Assembly: GCA_964542435.1 (NCBI GenBank)
Contig: CAZIVE010000010.1
Coordinates: 1-43,146 of the forward strand
Direction of reading: 5' to 3'
DNA: 43,146 nucleotides
Source of the DNA: CAZIVE01 sp964542435
GTDB lineage: Bacteria > Bacteroidota > Bacteroidia > Bacteroidales > Tannerellaceae
The translations under genes and the position numbers were made by a program. Under the pieces are notes generated by a model. It was not told the DNA's origin. It did no database searches and worked only from the letters and a program-made list of their open reading frames with translations. Of this stretch, positions 41,177 to 43,146 are shown piece by piece (position 1 is the first letter of the stretch; each line of letters starts with the position of its first letter).

Positions 41177-41918
41177 ACTGACAGACGTAACGGCGGCTTA
41201 CGAGAACAAGACCGTGCTTCACGGCGTATCGCTCACCTTGTGGAAAGATGACTTCCTCGGAATCATCGGGCCGAACGGCGGCGGCAAGACGACGCTCCTC
41301 AAAGTGATCCTTGGCCTGCTTCACCCGACAAAAGGCTCCATTCGATTCTATCGGGATGGGAAAGAGGTAAACGGACTTCGCATCGGTTATCTTCCACAAA
41401 TGAGCAACATCGATCGGAAGTTCCCGATTTCTGTACGACAGGTGATTTCATCCGGATTGGCGTCAGGCAGAAAGATGTTCCACCGCTTCACGGACGAACA
41501 GAACGCTCGTGTGGAAGAGGTGTTGAAGATTGTAGGAATGACAGAGCTTGCGGACAGAGCCGTCGGCGAACTTTCCGGCGGTCAGATGCAACGCGTATTG
41601 CTGGGCCGTTCAATCGTCTCTCGTCCCGAAGTGCTGATTTTGGATGAACCCGGAACGTATGTGGACAAACGTTTCGAGTCGCACTTCTATCCGCTTCTCT
41701 CGGAAATCAACAAAGAGAGCGCTGTCATCCTCGTGTCACACGACCTTGGAACCGTGCTTTCGATAGTGAAAAACATAGCTTGTGTCAATGAGACGCTGCA
41801 TTATCATCCCGGCACGAACGTGACCAGCGAATGGCTTGGCGAAAAATATGCCTGTCCGTTCGATCTTTTAGGCCACGGCAATCTGCCTCATCGCGTACTT
41901 ATGAACCATGACGATTGA
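41160..41918 (+). CDS. ZnuC-like metal ABC transporter ATPase
   Basis: The 252-residue protein is an ABC ATPase: Walker A GPNGGGKTT (37-45), Q-loop LPQMSNID, signature LSGGQMQR (about 138), Walker B VLILDEPGTYVD and the H-loop VSHDLG. The order and similarity to the zinc/manganese type are clear, and it starts inside the end of the substrate-binding gene. I take ATG 41160; a start 18 bp earlier is not supported. It would power uptake of the same metal from the cytoplasmic side. The permease normally encoded next is not in this window; the following genes are unrelated. Confidence 0.92.
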   Translation: MEKLIELTDVTAAYENKTVLHGVSLTLWKDDFLGIIGPNGGGKTTLLKVILGLLHPTKGSIRFYRDGKEVNGLRIGYLPQMSNIDRKFPISVRQVISSGLASGRKMFHRFTDEQNARVEEVLKIVGMTELADRAVGELSGGQMQRVLLGRSIVSRPEVLILDEPGTYVDKRFESHFYPLLSEINKESAVILVSHDLGTVLSIVKNIACVNETLHYHPGTNVTSEWLGEKYACPFDLLGHGNLPHRVLMNHDD

Positions 41919-42108
41919 TCTGATTACACTGCCTGAACTGGGCTACATTATTGGAATCGCGGTAATCATCTTTGGTTGTACAGCCGTCTTCCAGAATCCA
42001 TTCATCAGCCGTGGACAGAAAATCCTATGGATTCTCACGATCCTCGTCCTCAATTGGGTGGGCTTGCTGTGGTATTATTATACGTTTTACTGGAGGAACA
42101 GAAATTAA
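41908..42108 (+). CDS. Small two-helix membrane protein (PLD-nuclease N-terminal-like)
   Basis: This 66-residue protein has two hydrophobic helices (about 10-29 and 38-57) with a short loop GQKILW and a charged WRNRN tail. The pattern resembles the N-terminal domain found before phospholipase-D-like cardiolipin synthases (PLDc_N type), here alone. It overlaps the end of the ATPase gene by 11 bp, so it is coupled to it. Its role is unknown; it is not a metal permease by size. Confidence 0.75.
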   Translation: MTIDLITLPELGYIIGIAVIIFGCTAVFQNPFISRGQKILWILTILVLNWVGLLWYYYTFYWRNRN

Positions 42109-42122
42109 TCAAGACGTAAACG

Positions 42123-43136
42123 ATGGGAAAGAAGATACTGATCACTGGTGCAAGCGGATTCATTGGAGGTTTTCTGGTGGACGAAGCTCTCAAACGCGGA
42201 TATGACGTTTGGGCAGGCGTTCGCGCTCATAGCAGTCGTACTCATCTCTCCGATCCGCGTATCCATTTTATCGATCTGTCTTATCAAGACCCGGAAAAGC
42301 TTACGGAGCAACTGAGGGAATTCCGAAATGCAAACGGAAGTTTCGACTACGTGATCCACAACGCCGGACTGACCAAGACGAATGACCCGAAACAGTTCTT
42401 CGTCGTGAATGCCGAGAATACGCATCGCCTCATCGAAGCGCTCGCCGACTCAGGTTGCTTAGTGAAGAAATTTGCACTCATGAGCAGTCTCAGCGGATTC
42501 GGCAAAGGCGACGAAAAGACGTTCCGTCCAATCATGCTCACCGACGAACAACGTCCCGACACTGCTTACGGCCGAAGCAAGGTCGAAGCCGAACGTTACC
42601 TGAAGGAACAGAACCATTTCCCCTATATCATTCTTCGTCCAACCGGCGTGTATGGTCCGGGCGAGAAAGATTACTTCATGGAGGTAAAAATGATCGCCGC
42701 AGGATTCGATTTTGCTGTCGGAAGCACTCCGCAACGGATCACATTTATCTATGTGCGTGATCTTGCCGCTGCCGTTTTTCTTCTGTTGGAAAACGAAACC
42801 GTAATGAATCGTGCCTTCTTCGTAGCCGATGGCGATGTCTGGACAGACAGTCAATATGCCCGTTTGATTCAGAAAATACTCGGCAAGAAACATGTCCTGC
42901 ATGCCCGCATTCCGCTTCCGTTGGTAAAAACCGCCTGCGCAGTCAGCGAGACGATCGGGAAATGGCTCCATAAAAGCATGACGCTCAACAACGATAAATA
43001 CCATATCCTCAGCCAACGCAACTGGATCTGCGATCTGACAGAACTGCATTCGCTCGGCTTCAAAGCCCAATATCCTCTCGAACGTGGCCTCCGCGAATCC
43101 ATCAATTGGTACAAACAACACGGTTGGATGAAGTGA
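42123..43136 (+). CDS. NAD-dependent epimerase/dehydratase (extended SDR)
   Basis: This 337-residue protein has the extended SDR layout: GASGFIGG at 8-15 (NAD binding), VIHNAGLTKTND, the catalytic YGRSK with Tyr149 and Lys153, and LRPTGVYGPGEKDYF. Typical members act on nucleotide-sugars or on lipid-like alcohols; the C-terminal part has no clear sugar-specific motif. It follows the small membrane protein by 14 bp. The reaction is unknown. Confidence 0.88.
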   Translation: MGKKILITGASGFIGGFLVDEALKRGYDVWAGVRAHSSRTHLSDPRIHFIDLSYQDPEKLTEQLREFRNANGSFDYVIHNAGLTKTNDPKQFFVVNAENTHRLIEALADSGCLVKKFALMSSLSGFGKGDEKTFRPIMLTDEQRPDTAYGRSKVEAERYLKEQNHFPYIILRPTGVYGPGEKDYFMEVKMIAAGFDFAVGSTPQRITFIYVRDLAAAVFLLLENETVMNRAFFVADGDVWTDSQYARLIQKILGKKHVLHARIPLPLVKTACAVSETIGKWLHKSMTLNNDKYHILSQRNWICDLTELHSLGFKAQYPLERGLRESINWYKQHGWMK

Positions 43137-43137
43137 A

Positions 43138-43143
43138 AAGGAG
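43138..43143 (+). promoter_or_regulatory. Ribosome-binding site of a gene beyond the window
   Basis: AAGGAG lies 2 bp after the stop of the epimerase gene, at the window's last bases, and suggests that another gene of the same operon starts just outside. Confidence 0.5.
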
Positions 43144-43146
43144 AAT

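Overview
The window reads as a Bacteroidales chromosome, most like Prevotella or a close relative. The reasons are: promoters of the Bacteroidetes type (TTTG, 19-21 bp, TAnnTTTG) in front of many genes; secreted proteins with C-terminal tails resembling type IX secretion sorting domains; SusE/DUF4369-style lipoproteins; a KorAB-type 2-oxoacid:ferredoxin oxidoreductase; and few strong Shine-Dalgarno sites. It is a draft scaffold: 100 Ns (5807-5906) interrupt it, directly beside a tandem repeat. Gene calls come from reading the sequence and family motifs only; no database search was possible.

Left part (1-5800): a secreted leucine-rich-repeat-like protein (minus), then a plus-strand pair of a secreted nucleoside-hydrolase-family protein and a Tat-exported Gfo/Idh/MocA oxidoreductase, then an LpxH-like phosphoesterase overlapping a glycosyltransferase. 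After the gap and a 41-bp tandem repeat comes the most unusual block, a tight minus-strand operon from 16669 down to 6860 (plus a secreted protein at 6176-6796): hotdog dehydratase, GT2-DUF2062 glycosyltransferase, a giant MMPL exporter-PlsC acyltransferase-methyltransferase fusion, a CrtI-like FAD oxidoreductase, a membrane-anchored C45 (Ntn) hydrolase/acyltransferase and a PaaK-like AMP ligase. Almost every junction overlaps. The parts list resembles aryl-polyene/flexirubin/dialkylresorcinol lipid clusters, but no ketosynthase or acyl carrier protein is present here.

Middle (16.8-29.5 kb): a small exported protein; an HU-like DNA-binding protein with a PfkB sugar kinase; a two-domain secreted esterase and a CAT-family acetyltransferase; a GNAT acetyltransferase; and housekeeping genes bipA, rpsO, pnp, a DUF4369/thioredoxin-fold lipoprotein, greA and a HIT hydrolase. 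The greA leader carries a terminator-like hairpin between promoter and start codon. A promoter-to-terminator stretch without any start codon (29491-29612) is a small-RNA candidate.

Right part (29.6-43.1 kb): a secreted FAD oxidoreductase, korB-korA, then asd-aroK-alanine dehydrogenase (minus), a secreted lamin-tail-domain protein (plus), a 600-bp non-coding stretch full of repeats, and a plus-strand operon of a ZnuA-like lipoprotein, a ZnuC-like ATPase, a two-helix membrane protein and an NAD-dependent epimerase.

Two repeat systems stand out. A ~90-bp element with three GTTTTAACC-N2-GGTTAAAAC palindromes at exact 22- and 44-bp centre spacing occurs at 19005-19092 and 39741-39830, in the same orientation relative to the gene upstream. 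An 83-bp near-perfect tandem duplication (40085-40268) triplicates the -7 box in front of the zinc-type transporter genes.
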